Below, one piece after another: positions 24,221 through 33,034 of a stretch of DNA of 49,180 nt. How positions within the stretch are numbered: position 1 is the stretch's first letter; the number at the start of each line of letters is the position of its first letter. Origin of the DNA: Clostridia bacterium (lineage in GTDB: Bacteria > Bacillota > Clostridia > Lachnospirales > Anaerotignaceae). Both the position numbers and the translations under genes were made by a program. The stretch is from NCBI GenBank assembly GCA_900757025.1, contig CAAEMG010000018.1, positions 1 through 49,180 of the forward strand. Reading direction: 5' to 3'. Under the pieces are notes generated by a model, which searched no databases, was not told the origin of the DNA, and saw nothing but the letters and a program-made list of their open reading frames with translations.

Positions 24221-25093
24221 TTAAATTCCTCTGAACATTTCGGGACGGAAGCTTCCTGATTTTTTAGCAGCCTCTATCTGTTTGAGCATTATATCGTTGT
24301 CTTTGTTAAATGTTCCTTTAAGAGGAACATAGTTTGAAGCATGGTTTGCTCTGAAAACAGTACCCTCGGAGTCTACGTTTTCTATAAAAAGTTTCATTTC
24401 CTCAAGCACATCGTAAGGCCCCAAAAGCTCAAATCTGCCCTCTTTATATTCCTTGTAAAGCTCTGTTCCCGGCTCTACCATAAGAGTTAAAAAGCCGAGA
24501 TATTCGGGCTTTATGGCGCTTATTACCCTTGCGGAATTAATTGCGTGTTCCTTAAGCAGTTTTCTTCCGCCAAGGCCTGAAATAAGAGTTATGGAAGAAA
24601 CCATACCGGCTTTTTTAAGTTTCTGTCCGGCTTCTATAAGCTGTGCCGATGTTACGCCTTTTTTAACATATTTAAGAACCTGGTCATCGCCGCTTTCAGC
24701 CCCCATATAAATCATTTCAAGGCCTGCTTCACGGAGAGTTTTAAGTTCCTCGTCTGTTTTAAAAAGTATATCGGCAGGTGCGCCATAGGCTGAAATTCTT
24801 TCAATTTCAGGGAATATTTCTTTTATTTTTTCTATAATGTAAAGCAAATCTTTTGTTTTTACAATAAGTGCGTCGCCGTCGGCAAGAAAAATTCTTCTTA
24901 CCCTTATGTTGCTGTAATATCTTCTTGCCATGTAAAGGTCTTCAACGACGTCTTCAAGAGGACGTATTCTGAATTTTTTATCTTTAAACATAGCACAAAA
25001 TGTACAGGTATTTCTTGCACAGCCTATTGTAAGCTGAATAATTAAGCTGCCCGCTTCACTTGGCGGTCTGTATACTGTACCTTCATATCTCAT
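24221..25093 (-). CDS. Radical SAM protein
   Basis: The 290-aa protein has a radical SAM core. The cluster cysteines are Cys25, Cys30 and Cys33 in TIGCARNTCTFC. This is CX4CX2C, one residue longer than the canonical CX3CX2C. FLADGDALIV, MGAESGDD and a Gly-rich ISGLGG follow, as in Elp3/COG1032-like subfamilies. No B12-binding or TRAM domain and no extra Fe-S domain is obvious, so the substrate is unknown. GAGGTA precedes the ATG. Confidence 0.85.
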   Translation of the reverse strand: MRYEGTVYRPPSEAGSLIIQLTIGCARNTCTFCAMFKDKKFRIRPLEDVVEDLYMARRYYSNIRVRRIFLADGDALIVKTKDLLYIIEKIKEIFPEIERISAYGAPADILFKTDEELKTLREAGLEMIYMGAESGDDQVLKYVKKGVTSAQLIEAGQKLKKAGMVSSITLISGLGGRKLLKEHAINSARVISAIKPEYLGFLTLMVEPGTELYKEYKEGRFELLGPYDVLEEMKLFIENVDSEGTVFRANHASNYVPLKGTFNKDNDIMLKQIEAAKKSGSFRPEMFRGI

Positions 25094-25128
25094 TAAAACT
25101 ACCTCTTTCTTATCTTTTTATTATAGTT

Positions 25129-25157
25129 ATTATAAATTTTATGCGGTATTTTATCAA
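25129..25157 (-). promoter_or_regulatory. Promoter of the radical SAM gene
   Basis: On the minus strand TTGATA (25157-25152) and TATAAT (25134-25129) are 17 bases apart. Confidence 0.75.
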
Positions 25158-25208
25158 TATAAATTTATGTTGTTAAACCTATATTTGCCATAAAAAATAT
25201 TTCGGGTG

Positions 25209-25238
25209 CAAAAAAGACATCTGAAATTAATCAGATGC
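25209..25238 (-). terminator. Terminator of eno
   Basis: CATCTGA and TCAGATG pair around TTAATT; on the minus strand the stem is followed by TCTTTTTTGC. Confidence 0.85.
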
Positions 25239-25258
25239 CCTTTAAGTGTTATATAAAA

Positions 25259-26572
25259 TTACTTTCCAAGGTTAAACCATGCTTTAAGGCCCGGATAAAT
25301 TGCAACATCGTCAAGCTCTTCTTCTATTCTTAAAAGCTGATTGTATTTTGCAACTCTGTCGCTTCTGCAAGGAGCACCTGTCTTTATCTGTCCTGCATTT
25401 ACGGCTACAACTATATCGGCTATTGTAGCGTCTTCTGTTTCGCCGGAACGATGGCTTACGATAGCTGTCATGTTGTGTTTGTTTGCAAGCTGAATTGCAT
25501 CGAATGTTTCTGTAAGAGTACCAATCTGGTTTACTTTTATAAGTATTGCGTTGCCGGCTTTAAGGTCGATACCCTTCTGAAGACGTTTTGTATTTGTAAC
25601 AAAAAGGTCATCGCCCACAAGCTGAACTTTGTCGCCAAGTTCTTTTGTAAGAAGCTGCCATCCTTCCCAGTCTTCCTCTGCAAGACCGTCTTCGATAGAA
25701 ATGATAGGATATTTTTCGCAAAGAGCTTTCCACATTTCAACCATTTCTTCGCTTGTTCTGACAATTTCTTTGCCTGCCATTTTGCTTTCGCCTGGGAAGT
25801 GATATTTTCCGTCTTCGCCGTAAAGCTCTGTTGATGCAGGGTCAAGAGCAATTCTTATATCTTCGCCCCATTTATAGCCTGCTTTGTCAACAGCTTCTTT
25901 GATAAGGTCGATAACCTCATCAGGTGTTGCAAGGTCAGGTGCAAATCCGCCTTCATCGCCTACTGCTGTAGAAAGGCCTTTGCCTTTAAGAACTTTTTTA
26001 AGGCAGTGATAAATTTCCGCACACATTCTGAGAGCCTCTTTAAAGCTTTCAGCACCTACAGGCATAATCATAAATTCCTGAAGGTCTACAGTATTGTCTG
26101 CGTGTTTTCCGCCGTTCATAATGTTCATCATAGGAACAGGCATTGTTTTTGCGTTAAATCCGCCAAGATACTGGTATAAAGGCATATCAAGAGCTGCTGC
26201 TGCTGCTTTTGCAACTGCCATTGAAACACCGAGAATTGCGTTTGCGCCAAGTTTAGCCTTGTTTGGTGTACCGTCAAGCTCAATCATGGCTTTATCAACA
26301 GCAACCTGGTCAAGAGCATTCATACCTATAATTTCATCGCCTATAACAGAGTTTACGTTTTCAACTGCTGTTTCAACGCCATTTCCGTTGTATCTTTCTC
26401 CGCCGTCTCTAAGTTCAACAGCCTCAAAAGCACCTGTAGATGCACCGGAAGGAACAGCCGCACGGCCTGTATAGCCTCCGTCAACCGTTACTTCTACCTC
26501 AACTGTAGGATTTCCTCTCGAATCGAGTATTTCTCTTGCATAAACGTCAAGAATTTCAATATAGCTTTTCAT
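25259..26572 (-). CDS. eno: Enolase
   Basis: The 437-aa enzyme interconverts 2-phosphoglycerate and phosphoenolpyruvate. AREILDSRGNPTVEVEV, GASTGAFEAVELRDG, VGDDLFVTNTKRL, LIKVNQIGTLTET and the SHRSGETED signature are all present. AGGAGGAG precedes the ATG. It is the last gene of the glycolytic block and is separated from gpmI by a 195-bp repeat-rich spacer. Confidence 0.98.
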   Translation of the reverse strand: MKSYIEILDVYAREILDSRGNPTVEVEVTVDGGYTGRAAVPSGASTGAFEAVELRDGGERYNGNGVETAVENVNSVIGDEIIGMNALDQVAVDKAMIELDGTPNKAKLGANAILGVSMAVAKAAAAALDMPLYQYLGGFNAKTMPVPMMNIMNGGKHADNTVDLQEFMIMPVGAESFKEALRMCAEIYHCLKKVLKGKGLSTAVGDEGGFAPDLATPDEVIDLIKEAVDKAGYKWGEDIRIALDPASTELYGEDGKYHFPGESKMAGKEIVRTSEEMVEMWKALCEKYPIISIEDGLAEEDWEGWQLLTKELGDKVQLVGDDLFVTNTKRLQKGIDLKAGNAILIKVNQIGTLTETFDAIQLANKHNMTAIVSHRSGETEDATIADIVVAVNAGQIKTGAPCRSDRVAKYNQLLRIEEELDDVAIYPGLKAWFNLGK

Positions 26573-26600
26573 CTGTTATTCTCCTCCTAAAAATATTTAT

Positions 26601-26768
26601 ATTAAAGACCTTGGGGCTTTGCCCCAAACCCTACAAGCCTTTAAAAAGGCTTGACCTAAGCTTTGCCGGAAAAATATTGCACAACACCGCAAAAATTAAA
26701 TTTCAGAAATACTTTTTTAACACTCCGCAATCCTCTAAAAGGGCTTAACCTAAACTTCATTAAAATAT
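26601..26768. repeat. Repeat-rich spacer between gpmI and eno
   Basis: The spacer contains a GGGGCTTTGCCCC palindrome (26613-26625) related to the repeat at 1795-1932. It also contains an imperfect direct duplication about 93 bases apart: 26636-26680 and 26729-26768 both read approximately CCTYTAAAARGGCTTRACCTAARCTT. The second copy runs up to the gpmI stop codon. No gene is visible. Confidence 0.65.
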
Positions 26769-28309
26769 TATTTTCCAATCAAAAGCGACTCTCCCGTCAT
26801 TTCCTTAGGAATTTCAAGGTTCATCATTTCCAAAAGCGTAGGTGCAATATCCGCCAGTTTTCCGCCTTCTTTAAGCGTAATTCCGTCTGTATAATTTACA
26901 AGCACAAACGGAACAGGGTTTGTTGTATGCGCCGTAAAAGGCTCGCCTGTTTTCAAATCCTTCATTTTATCGCTGTTTCCGTGGTCGGCACAAATAAACA
27001 TCTGTCCGTTTACCTTCATAAGAGCGTCATATACCTTGCCCACACATTCGTCTACAGCCTCAACAGCCTTTACAGCCGCCGCCATATCTCCGGTGTGTCC
27101 AACCATATCGCTGTTTGCAAAGTTTACTATTATAAGGTCATATTTTTCTGCAAGTATATTTTCCGTTAAACTCTCAGTAACTTCATATGCACTCATTTCC
27201 GGTTTCATATCATAAGTTGCCACTTTAGGCGAAGGAATAAGTATTCTGTCCTCGCCCTTATTCGGCTCTTCTATACCGCCGTTAAAGAAGAAAGTAACGT
27301 GTGCATATTTTTCCGTTTCGGCTATTCTAAGCTGTTTAAGGCCCTTTGAGGCTATATATTCACCCAAAGTATTTGTAAGGTGCTGCGGCTTAAAGGCAAC
27401 AAGTTTATTTTCTATGGTTTTGTCATAGTCTGTAAAGCATACATAAGTTATGTCTTTAAGTGTTTTTTCTCTTTCAAAGCCTTTAAAATCGCTGTCTGCA
27501 AAAGCTCTTGTAATTTCTCTTGCCCTATCCGGACGGAAATTGAAAAATACAACGCTGTCGCCATCGTTTATAAGACCTATTGATTTTCCCTCTTCATCCG
27601 TTATTGAAGAAGGAACTACAAATTCGTCTGTAACACCGTCGGCATAGCTTTTTTCTATACATTCTTCGGCAGATGTGAATTTATTTCCTTTGCCTGTTGT
27701 CATTACGTTATAGGCTTTTTCAACTCTGTCCCAGCGGTTATCCCTATCCATAGAATAATATCTGCCCATTACAGAAGCAATTTTTCCCGTGCCTATTTCT
27801 CTCATCTGCTCTTCAAGGCTTTTTATATATTCTTTTCCGCTTGTTGGCGGCGTATCTCTTCCGTCAAGAAAAGCATGAACAAAAACTTTTTCAAGTCCCT
27901 CTTTGTTTGCAAAACGCAAAAGTGCATAAAGATGGCTGTTGTGGCTGTGAACTCCTCCGTCCGAAACAAGACCGAAAATATGAAGCGCACTGTTATTGTT
28001 TCTGCAATTTTCGGCAGCCTTCAAAAGCTCTTCGTTTTCAAAAAAATCGCCGTCTTTAATGCTTTTTGTTATTCTTGTAAGTTCCTGATAAACAACTCTG
28101 CCTGCACCTATGTTAAGGTGTCCAACCTCGGAGTTTCCCATCTGTCCTTCGGGAAGCCCAACGTCAAGACCGCTGGCATAGCCTTTTACAAATGGATATT
28201 TTTCTTTAAGCATATCCATAACAGGTGTTTTTGCCTGTGCTATGGCGTTGCCTTCCACGTTGTCGCTTAATCCGTAGCCGTCAAGTATCATTAAAACCGT
28301 AGTTTTCAT
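26768..28309 (-). CDS. gpmI: Phosphoglycerate mutase, 2,3-BPG-independent
   Basis: The 513-aa two-domain metalloenzyme converts 3-phosphoglycerate to 2-phosphoglycerate. The phosphorylated Ser60 lies in GQMGNSEVGHLNIGAGR. Metal-site motifs include LDGYG at the N-terminus, FLDGRDTPP, and VNFANSDMVGHTGD and CADHGNSDKM near the C-terminus. AAAGGTGATTAA precedes the ATG. Confidence 0.97.
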   Translation of the reverse strand: MKTTVLMILDGYGLSDNVEGNAIAQAKTPVMDMLKEKYPFVKGYASGLDVGLPEGQMGNSEVGHLNIGAGRVVYQELTRITKSIKDGDFFENEELLKAAENCRNNNSALHIFGLVSDGGVHSHNSHLYALLRFANKEGLEKVFVHAFLDGRDTPPTSGKEYIKSLEEQMREIGTGKIASVMGRYYSMDRDNRWDRVEKAYNVMTTGKGNKFTSAEECIEKSYADGVTDEFVVPSSITDEEGKSIGLINDGDSVVFFNFRPDRAREITRAFADSDFKGFEREKTLKDITYVCFTDYDKTIENKLVAFKPQHLTNTLGEYIASKGLKQLRIAETEKYAHVTFFFNGGIEEPNKGEDRILIPSPKVATYDMKPEMSAYEVTESLTENILAEKYDLIIVNFANSDMVGHTGDMAAAVKAVEAVDECVGKVYDALMKVNGQMFICADHGNSDKMKDLKTGEPFTAHTTNPVPFVLVNYTDGITLKEGGKLADIAPTLLEMMNLEIPKEMTGESLLIGK

Positions 28310-28322
28310 TTAATCACCTTTT

Positions 28323-29066
28323 TTAGTAATTTACTATGTCGGCAAAATCTGCTTTAAGGCTTGCTCCGCCAACAAGTCCGCCGTCAATGTCAGCCATTGC
28401 AAAAAGCTCAGCCGCATTTTTTGCATTTACGCTGCCACCATACTGAATACGTATTTTTTCGGCTGTGTCTGTATCATAAATTTCGCCTATAACTTTTCTT
28501 ATAGCCGCACAAATTTCTTCTGCCTGTGCGCTTGTGGCTGTTTTGCCTGTGCCTATTGCCCAAATCGGTTCATAAGCTATAACAACCTTTACGGCATCTT
28601 CTTTGCTTAAACCTGCAAAACCGCATTTAACCTGACTGCGTATAAATTCAATTTCAATGCCAAGCTCTCTCTGTTCAAGAGTTTCGCCGCAGCACATTAC
28701 AGGTATCATATTGTGTTCAAGTATTTTCTTGATTTTTTTGTTTACTGTTTCGTCTGTTTCGGCAAAATACTGTCTTCTTTCGCTGTGGCCTACAACTACA
28801 TAGTCAACTCCTGCCTCTTCAAGCATTGCAGGTGAAGTTTCGCCTGTATATGCTCCGCTTTCTTCAAAATATACATTCTGTGCGCCAAGCTTAATATTTG
28901 TTCCTTCAAGGGCTGCCTTAACAGGTATAATATCTATGGCAGGAACGCAGAAAACAACATCAACCTTATCTGTGTTTACTTTATCTTTAAGAAGATTTAC
29001 AAGTTCCACAGCCTCCTTTGGAGTTTTGTTCATTTTCCAGTTTCCCGCAATAATTTTCTTTCTCAT
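28323..29066 (-). CDS. tpiA: Triosephosphate isomerase
   Basis: The 247-aa enzyme has Lys11 in AGNWKMNK, His94 in VVGHSERR and Glu166 in AYEPIWAIGTGKTAT, plus the phosphate-binding QYGGSV and GGLVGGASL segments. It lies between gpmI and the deacetylase gene. Confidence 0.98.
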   Translation of the reverse strand: MRKKIIAGNWKMNKTPKEAVELVNLLKDKVNTDKVDVVFCVPAIDIIPVKAALEGTNIKLGAQNVYFEESGAYTGETSPAMLEEAGVDYVVVGHSERRQYFAETDETVNKKIKKILEHNMIPVMCCGETLEQRELGIEIEFIRSQVKCGFAGLSKEDAVKVVIAYEPIWAIGTGKTATSAQAEEICAAIRKVIGEIYDTDTAEKIRIQYGGSVNAKNAAELFAMADIDGGLVGGASLKADFADIVNY

Positions 29067-29084
29067 TTCTAAAAGCCTCCAAAA

Positions 29085-29951
29085 TTATCTTTTTTTCCAA
29101 TAAGCGGCAAATGTTCTGTATGCCGCCTCATCTATTTTTTCAAGCAATTCTTTTCCGCTTTCACCTGAACATACTGTTATTCTCGGCACATTATAAAGAG
29201 GTGTTTTTCCGCATACAACTTTGCTTTCTGTTGTAAGCTGCATATCAAAGCCTGCTTTTTTCATCTGTTTTTCAAGCCAAGGCGTTGTTTCGCCGTTAGG
29301 ATAAGTAAAAACATGAATGTTTCTTTTTACATCTAAGTTCCAGTCAAGCTGGTCCTCGGCTGTTATTGCCTTTTGAATAAACTGCCAGCCCTTATTTTCG
29401 TCAAACTTTTCATGGTCTATGGAATGATTGTAAATCTGAACCAGTCCGCTTTTAGCCATTTCGTTAAGCTCATCCCAAGTCATTTTAGGGTTTTCTTCTG
29501 CCTTTGTTTGGTATGAAGGGTAGCATCTTTGGGTTATAACGGAAATATCGGCTTTTATGCCGTATTTTTTAAGCAGAGGATACAAAAGTTTATAATTGCT
29601 TTCATACCCGTCGTCAAATGTAAGGCATACATATTTTTTACTATTTGTCATTCTTACGCTTGACCAGTCTGTATTCTGCTTTATGTTATATAAATCCCAA
29701 AGAGAAATAAACGTGTAGCCGTTATCTATAAGTGTTCTTATGTTTTCCTCAAGCTGTGCTTGAGTTACAACAGTGCTGTCTCCTGTCTGAATTTGGTTTT
29801 CCGTAATATGATGATACATAAGAACGGGAATATAGTTGTATTCCGTAACCTTATATTTTAAATTTTTTGTGCCCGCTGCAAAGCTCTGAGTGCTTAAAGA
29901 AAGCACAAGAGCCAGTAAAACAAAAATGCAGCGCACATATTTTTTTATCAT
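29085..29951 (-). CDS. Secreted polysaccharide deacetylase (CE4)
   Basis: The 288-aa protein has an N-terminal signal peptide (about residues 1-26) and a NodB-type domain. Asp113-Asp114 lie in LTFDDGYE, and the metal histidines 176 and 180 in HSIDH. The catalytic GTPY/R-D motif is less clear; FTYPNGE replaces the common R-x-P-Y/F-G motif. Likely substrates are peptidoglycan or cell-surface polysaccharide N-acetyl groups. The ATG overlaps the pgk stop (TAATG), so it is translated from the glycolytic transcript. Confidence 0.88.
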   Translation of the reverse strand: MIKKYVRCIFVLLALVLSLSTQSFAAGTKNLKYKVTEYNYIPVLMYHHITENQIQTGDSTVVTQAQLEENIRTLIDNGYTFISLWDLYNIKQNTDWSSVRMTNSKKYVCLTFDDGYESNYKLLYPLLKKYGIKADISVITQRCYPSYQTKAEENPKMTWDELNEMAKSGLVQIYNHSIDHEKFDENKGWQFIQKAITAEDQLDWNLDVKRNIHVFTYPNGETTPWLEKQMKKAGFDMQLTTESKVVCGKTPLYNVPRITVCSGESGKELLEKIDEAAYRTFAAYWKKR

Positions 29952-31144
29952 TATTTATCGTCTACAGCCGCAACACCGGGAAGTTCCTTGCCTTCAAGAA
30001 ATTCAAGAGAAGCTCCGCCGCCTGTCGAAATATGGCTCATTTTGCTGCCAAAACCAAGCTGGTTTACAGCCGCAGCGGAATCTCCGCCGCCGATAATCGT
30101 TGTTGCATCAAGGTCTGCAAGTGCCTGAGCCACGGCAACTGTACCCTTTGCAAAGTTAGGCATTTCAAAAACACCCATAGGGCCGTTCCAAACAACTGTT
30201 TTTGCATTCTTTAAAGCCTCTGCAAAAAGTTCTCTTGTTTTAGGGCCAATGTCAACGCCTTCCCATTGGGCAGGTATTGCGTCGGAATCTACAATTTTGC
30301 TTTCTGCATCATTGTCAAATTCCTTAACTATAACAGTATCTACGGGAAGAAGGAACTGAACTTTCTTTTCTTCCGCTTTTTTCATCATTTCCTTGGCAAA
30401 TTCAATGTTTTCTTCGTCAAGAAGGGATTTTCCTATTTCATATCCCTTTGCTTTAAGGAATGTGTATGCCATTCCTCCGCCTATAATAAGTATGTCAACC
30501 TTTTCAAGAAGATTGTTTATAACATTGATTTTGTCTTTAACTTTTGCTCCGCCCAAAATTGCCGCAAAAGGTCTTACAGGGTTATTTACTGCATTTCCGA
30601 GATATTCAATCTCTTTTTCCATAAGATAGCCTACAGCGCTTTCTTTAACAAATTTTGTTACGCCTTCTGTTGAGCAGTGTGCTCTGTGGCTTGAGCCGAA
30701 AGCATCATCTACATATATATCCGCAAGAGAAGCAAGTTCTTTGCTGAAATTATCTTCATTTTTTGTTTCTTCTGCTCTGAAACGTGTGTTTTCAAGAAGA
30801 ATTACATCGCCGTCTTTCATTTCGGCTGCCGCTTTTTTGGCATTTTCGCCTACAACAGTGTCATCTGCGGCAAATTTAACTTCTTTGCCCAAAAGAACGG
30901 AAAGTCTTTCGGCAACAGGTTTAAGAGAAAGCTCTTTTTTAACAACACCCTTAGGCTTGCCCATATGAGAGCATAAAATAACTCTGCCGCCGTCGTTAAT
31001 AAGTTTTTTGATTGTAGGCAGAGCCGCCGTAATTCTGTTTTCGTCTGTAATAACTCCGTCTTTAAGAGGAACATTAAAGTCACATCTTACAAGCACGTTT
31101 TTTCCCTTAACATGAAGGTCATCAACTGTTTTTTTGTTTAACAT
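29951..31144 (-). CDS. pgk: Phosphoglycerate kinase
   Basis: The 397-aa enzyme has the VRCDFNVPLKDG signature at the N-terminus, GGAKVKDKI, and the nucleotide-binding GGGDSAAAV and STGGGASLEFLEGKELPG segments. TTGGAGG precedes the ATG. It is the first gene of the block pgk, deacetylase, tpiA, gpmI, eno; gapA is not in the window. Confidence 0.98.
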   Translation of the reverse strand: MLNKKTVDDLHVKGKNVLVRCDFNVPLKDGVITDENRITAALPTIKKLINDGGRVILCSHMGKPKGVVKKELSLKPVAERLSVLLGKEVKFAADDTVVGENAKKAAAEMKDGDVILLENTRFRAEETKNEDNFSKELASLADIYVDDAFGSSHRAHCSTEGVTKFVKESAVGYLMEKEIEYLGNAVNNPVRPFAAILGGAKVKDKINVINNLLEKVDILIIGGGMAYTFLKAKGYEIGKSLLDEENIEFAKEMMKKAEEKKVQFLLPVDTVIVKEFDNDAESKIVDSDAIPAQWEGVDIGPKTRELFAEALKNAKTVVWNGPMGVFEMPNFAKGTVAVAQALADLDATTIIGGGDSAAAVNQLGFGSKMSHISTGGGASLEFLEGKELPGVAAVDDK

Positions 31145-31286
31145 ACTCTTTTACCTCCAATTTTTTAACTGCATTTATTTATAAATTAATATTTCCTTTT
31201 TTTAATATGCTATTCTGCGGTATTTTTCAAAATTTCAGAATAAAAATACTATTTGCAAATCGCATAAGAAATATTTTTACTTTACA

Positions 31287-31315
31287 ATTATACAGCAATA
31301 TCTTCCAACATTCAA
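31287..31315 (-). promoter_or_regulatory. Promoter of the pgk operon
   Basis: On the minus strand TTGAAT (31315-31310) and a perfect TATAAT (31292-31287) are 17 bases apart. The leader would be about 135 nt. Confidence 0.8.
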
Positions 31316-31342
31316 GCAAAGCTGTGTATTATTTTTTATGGA

Positions 31343-31831
31343 CTACAAAAGAATTTTAATGTCGTTTAACGGAAACACCTTTATAACGGCTCTCGCTTTT
31401 ACCTGCGATGATTTTATTATGCCAAAAACTCTGCTGTCTGTGCTTTCGTCGGCATTATCACCCAAAACAAAATATTCGTCTTTGCCCAAAATATACTCAA
31501 ATTCTTCTTCGCATTTATAGCCTTCTTTTTCTTTACCGTTTATATAAAGTTTTTCATCTCTGCCCTCAACTTTGTCACCTTCCGAGGCAGCTATTCTTTT
31601 TATAAGCGAAATGTTTTTATTTCCCTTTTTGTGTTCAAAAACAATTATATCATCATTTTTGTATAAACCGGTAAAGGCAGCCGCACGGCTTACAAAAATC
31701 GTATCTCCGTCATTAAGAGTATTTTCCATGGAATTTCCGTCAACCCTCGCCGGAAAAAACACTGTATATAAAACCGCAACTATTATAATAGCCTCCAAAA
31801 GCTCGCCTAAATACTTTTTTGCCTTATCCAA
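31343..31831 (-). CDS. lepB: Signal peptidase I
   Basis: The 162-aa type I signal peptidase has one N-terminal membrane helix (about residues 10-28), catalytic Ser34 in GNSMENTL and general-base Lys78 in LIKRIAASEGD. The GDNADESTDSR segment is the conserved box E. The start is TTG (31831) about 11 bases after GGAG. Confidence 0.92.
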   Translation of the reverse strand: MDKAKKYLGELLEAIIIVAVLYTVFFPARVDGNSMENTLNDGDTIFVSRAAAFTGLYKNDDIIVFEHKKGNKNISLIKRIAASEGDKVEGRDEKLYINGKEKEGYKCEEEFEYILGKDEYFVLGDNADESTDSRVFGIIKSSQVKARAVIKVFPLNDIKILL

Positions 31832-31863
31832 ATTAAACCAACTCCAAAATCTGTATAGCTTTA

Positions 31864-31893
31864 AGTATATTACCTTATAAAGGCAGTTTTCAA
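31864..31893 (-). promoter_or_regulatory. Promoter of signal peptidase gene
   Basis: On the minus strand TTGAAA (31893-31888) and TATACT (31869-31864) are 18 bases apart. Confidence 0.55.
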
Positions 31894-31978
31894 GACTTTA
31901 ACGTCACAAAATAAAAATTTGTGTTTACTTACAAAAACAAATGATTTTATATTTCCGCAATATATATATTTTCGGGCA

Positions 31979-32008
31979 TAAAAAAACGGAAACCCGTCGG
32001 CTTCCGTC
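31979..32008 (-). terminator. Terminator of the 3D-domain gene
   Basis: On the minus strand ACGGAAGCC pairs with GGTTTCCGT (one mismatch) and is followed by TTTTTTTA. Confidence 0.85.
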
Positions 32009-32017
32009 TTATTTTCA

Positions 32018-33034
32018 TTATTCAAGAATGTATACTGTTACGTTTCTTCTGCCCCACTGAATGGCTTCATTGTAGCTGTTCATGCAAAGGTCAATTCTAT
32101 TGCCTTTTATTGCACCGCCTCTGTCGGCTGCAACTGCATATCCGTAACCAGGAATATAAAGTTTTGTACCAAATGGAATTACATTTGTATCAACTGCCGC
32201 AACGCCTTTTACTGCCTCTGCGCCTGTTGCTGTTCTTCTTTTTGTTCCGCTGCAATATGCTGTATATGCGCTTGAGTTCATTGAAATTGTCTTTTTGTAT
32301 TTAAGACCGTCTATTGTTCCGGCTGATGAATCTGCTGCCGGTGCTTTAACTACTTCTTTAGTACCTTTTTCAACAATCTGTTTCTTGCCTTCCTGAACTT
32401 TTTCACAGGTTTCTTTTATATCGGTATATTTTCCGCCCACATATGTTTTGTAATATGTGTATGTTTTTATTGTGTTTACACCCTGCTGAATTATGTTTTC
32501 TTTGCCCTTTTCCAAATCAGGGTTTTCAACATATTCTGTTTCAAAAGGAATTTCGTTTGTAACTGTTTCAACTGTCTGCTTTGTTGTTTCAAACACAAGC
32601 TCCATGTTGTTTCTTAAAGGAGCTGTTTTTGCATAGCTGCTTTTAAACTCATAGTTTTCGCCAAGCTTGTCGGCATACATTTTTTCAATGTCTTCAACTG
32701 TACCGCCTGCTGTTTCAATTTCACTTTTTTCTCCGTCGATAACAACCTTTACAACATAAGATTTTTTAAGGGAAATTGTATCTCCGCTTTTAAGCTCGCT
32801 GTCCATGTCCGATACTGCTTCGTCATTCAAATAAATTTTATCTGTATCGTTAAGACTTATCTGTTTTTCATCTAAAAATTCCGCTACTGTTTCAGCCTCA
32901 CATACATAAGCTCTGTCAACGCCAAATTCATTAAATTTAATTGTTTTTGTTTCTGCCGAATATGCTGAAACCGTACCTGTTAATATGGTTAATGCAGCGG
33001 CCACCATACCGATAATTCTAATTCGTTTTGTCAT
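32018..33034 (-). CDS. Secreted G5/3D-domain wall protein (YabE/Rpf2-like)
   Basis: The 338-aa protein has a signal peptide or anchor (about residues 1-27), one DUF348-like repeat region (about 30-110), a G5 domain (about 150-228: EIPFETEYVENPDLEKGKEN, GVNTIKTYTYYKTYVGG) and a C-terminal 3D domain (about 250-338). The three aspartates that name the domain are Asp282 (AVDTNVIPFGT), Asp304 (AADRGGAIKG) and Asp315 (NRIDLC). This layout matches YabE/Rpf2-type wall hydrolases of lytic-transglycosylase fold. AAGGAGG lies 7 bases before the ATG. Its ~150-nt leader is structured (separate entry). Confidence 0.9.
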   Translation of the reverse strand: MTKRIRIIGMVAAALTILTGTVSAYSAETKTIKFNEFGVDRAYVCEAETVAEFLDEKQISLNDTDKIYLNDEAVSDMDSELKSGDTISLKKSYVVKVVIDGEKSEIETAGGTVEDIEKMYADKLGENYEFKSSYAKTAPLRNNMELVFETTKQTVETVTNEIPFETEYVENPDLEKGKENIIQQGVNTIKTYTYYKTYVGGKYTDIKETCEKVQEGKKQIVEKGTKEVVKAPAADSSAGTIDGLKYKKTISMNSSAYTAYCSGTKRRTATGAEAVKGVAAVDTNVIPFGTKLYIPGYGYAVAADRGGAIKGNRIDLCMNSYNEAIQWGRRNVTVYILE

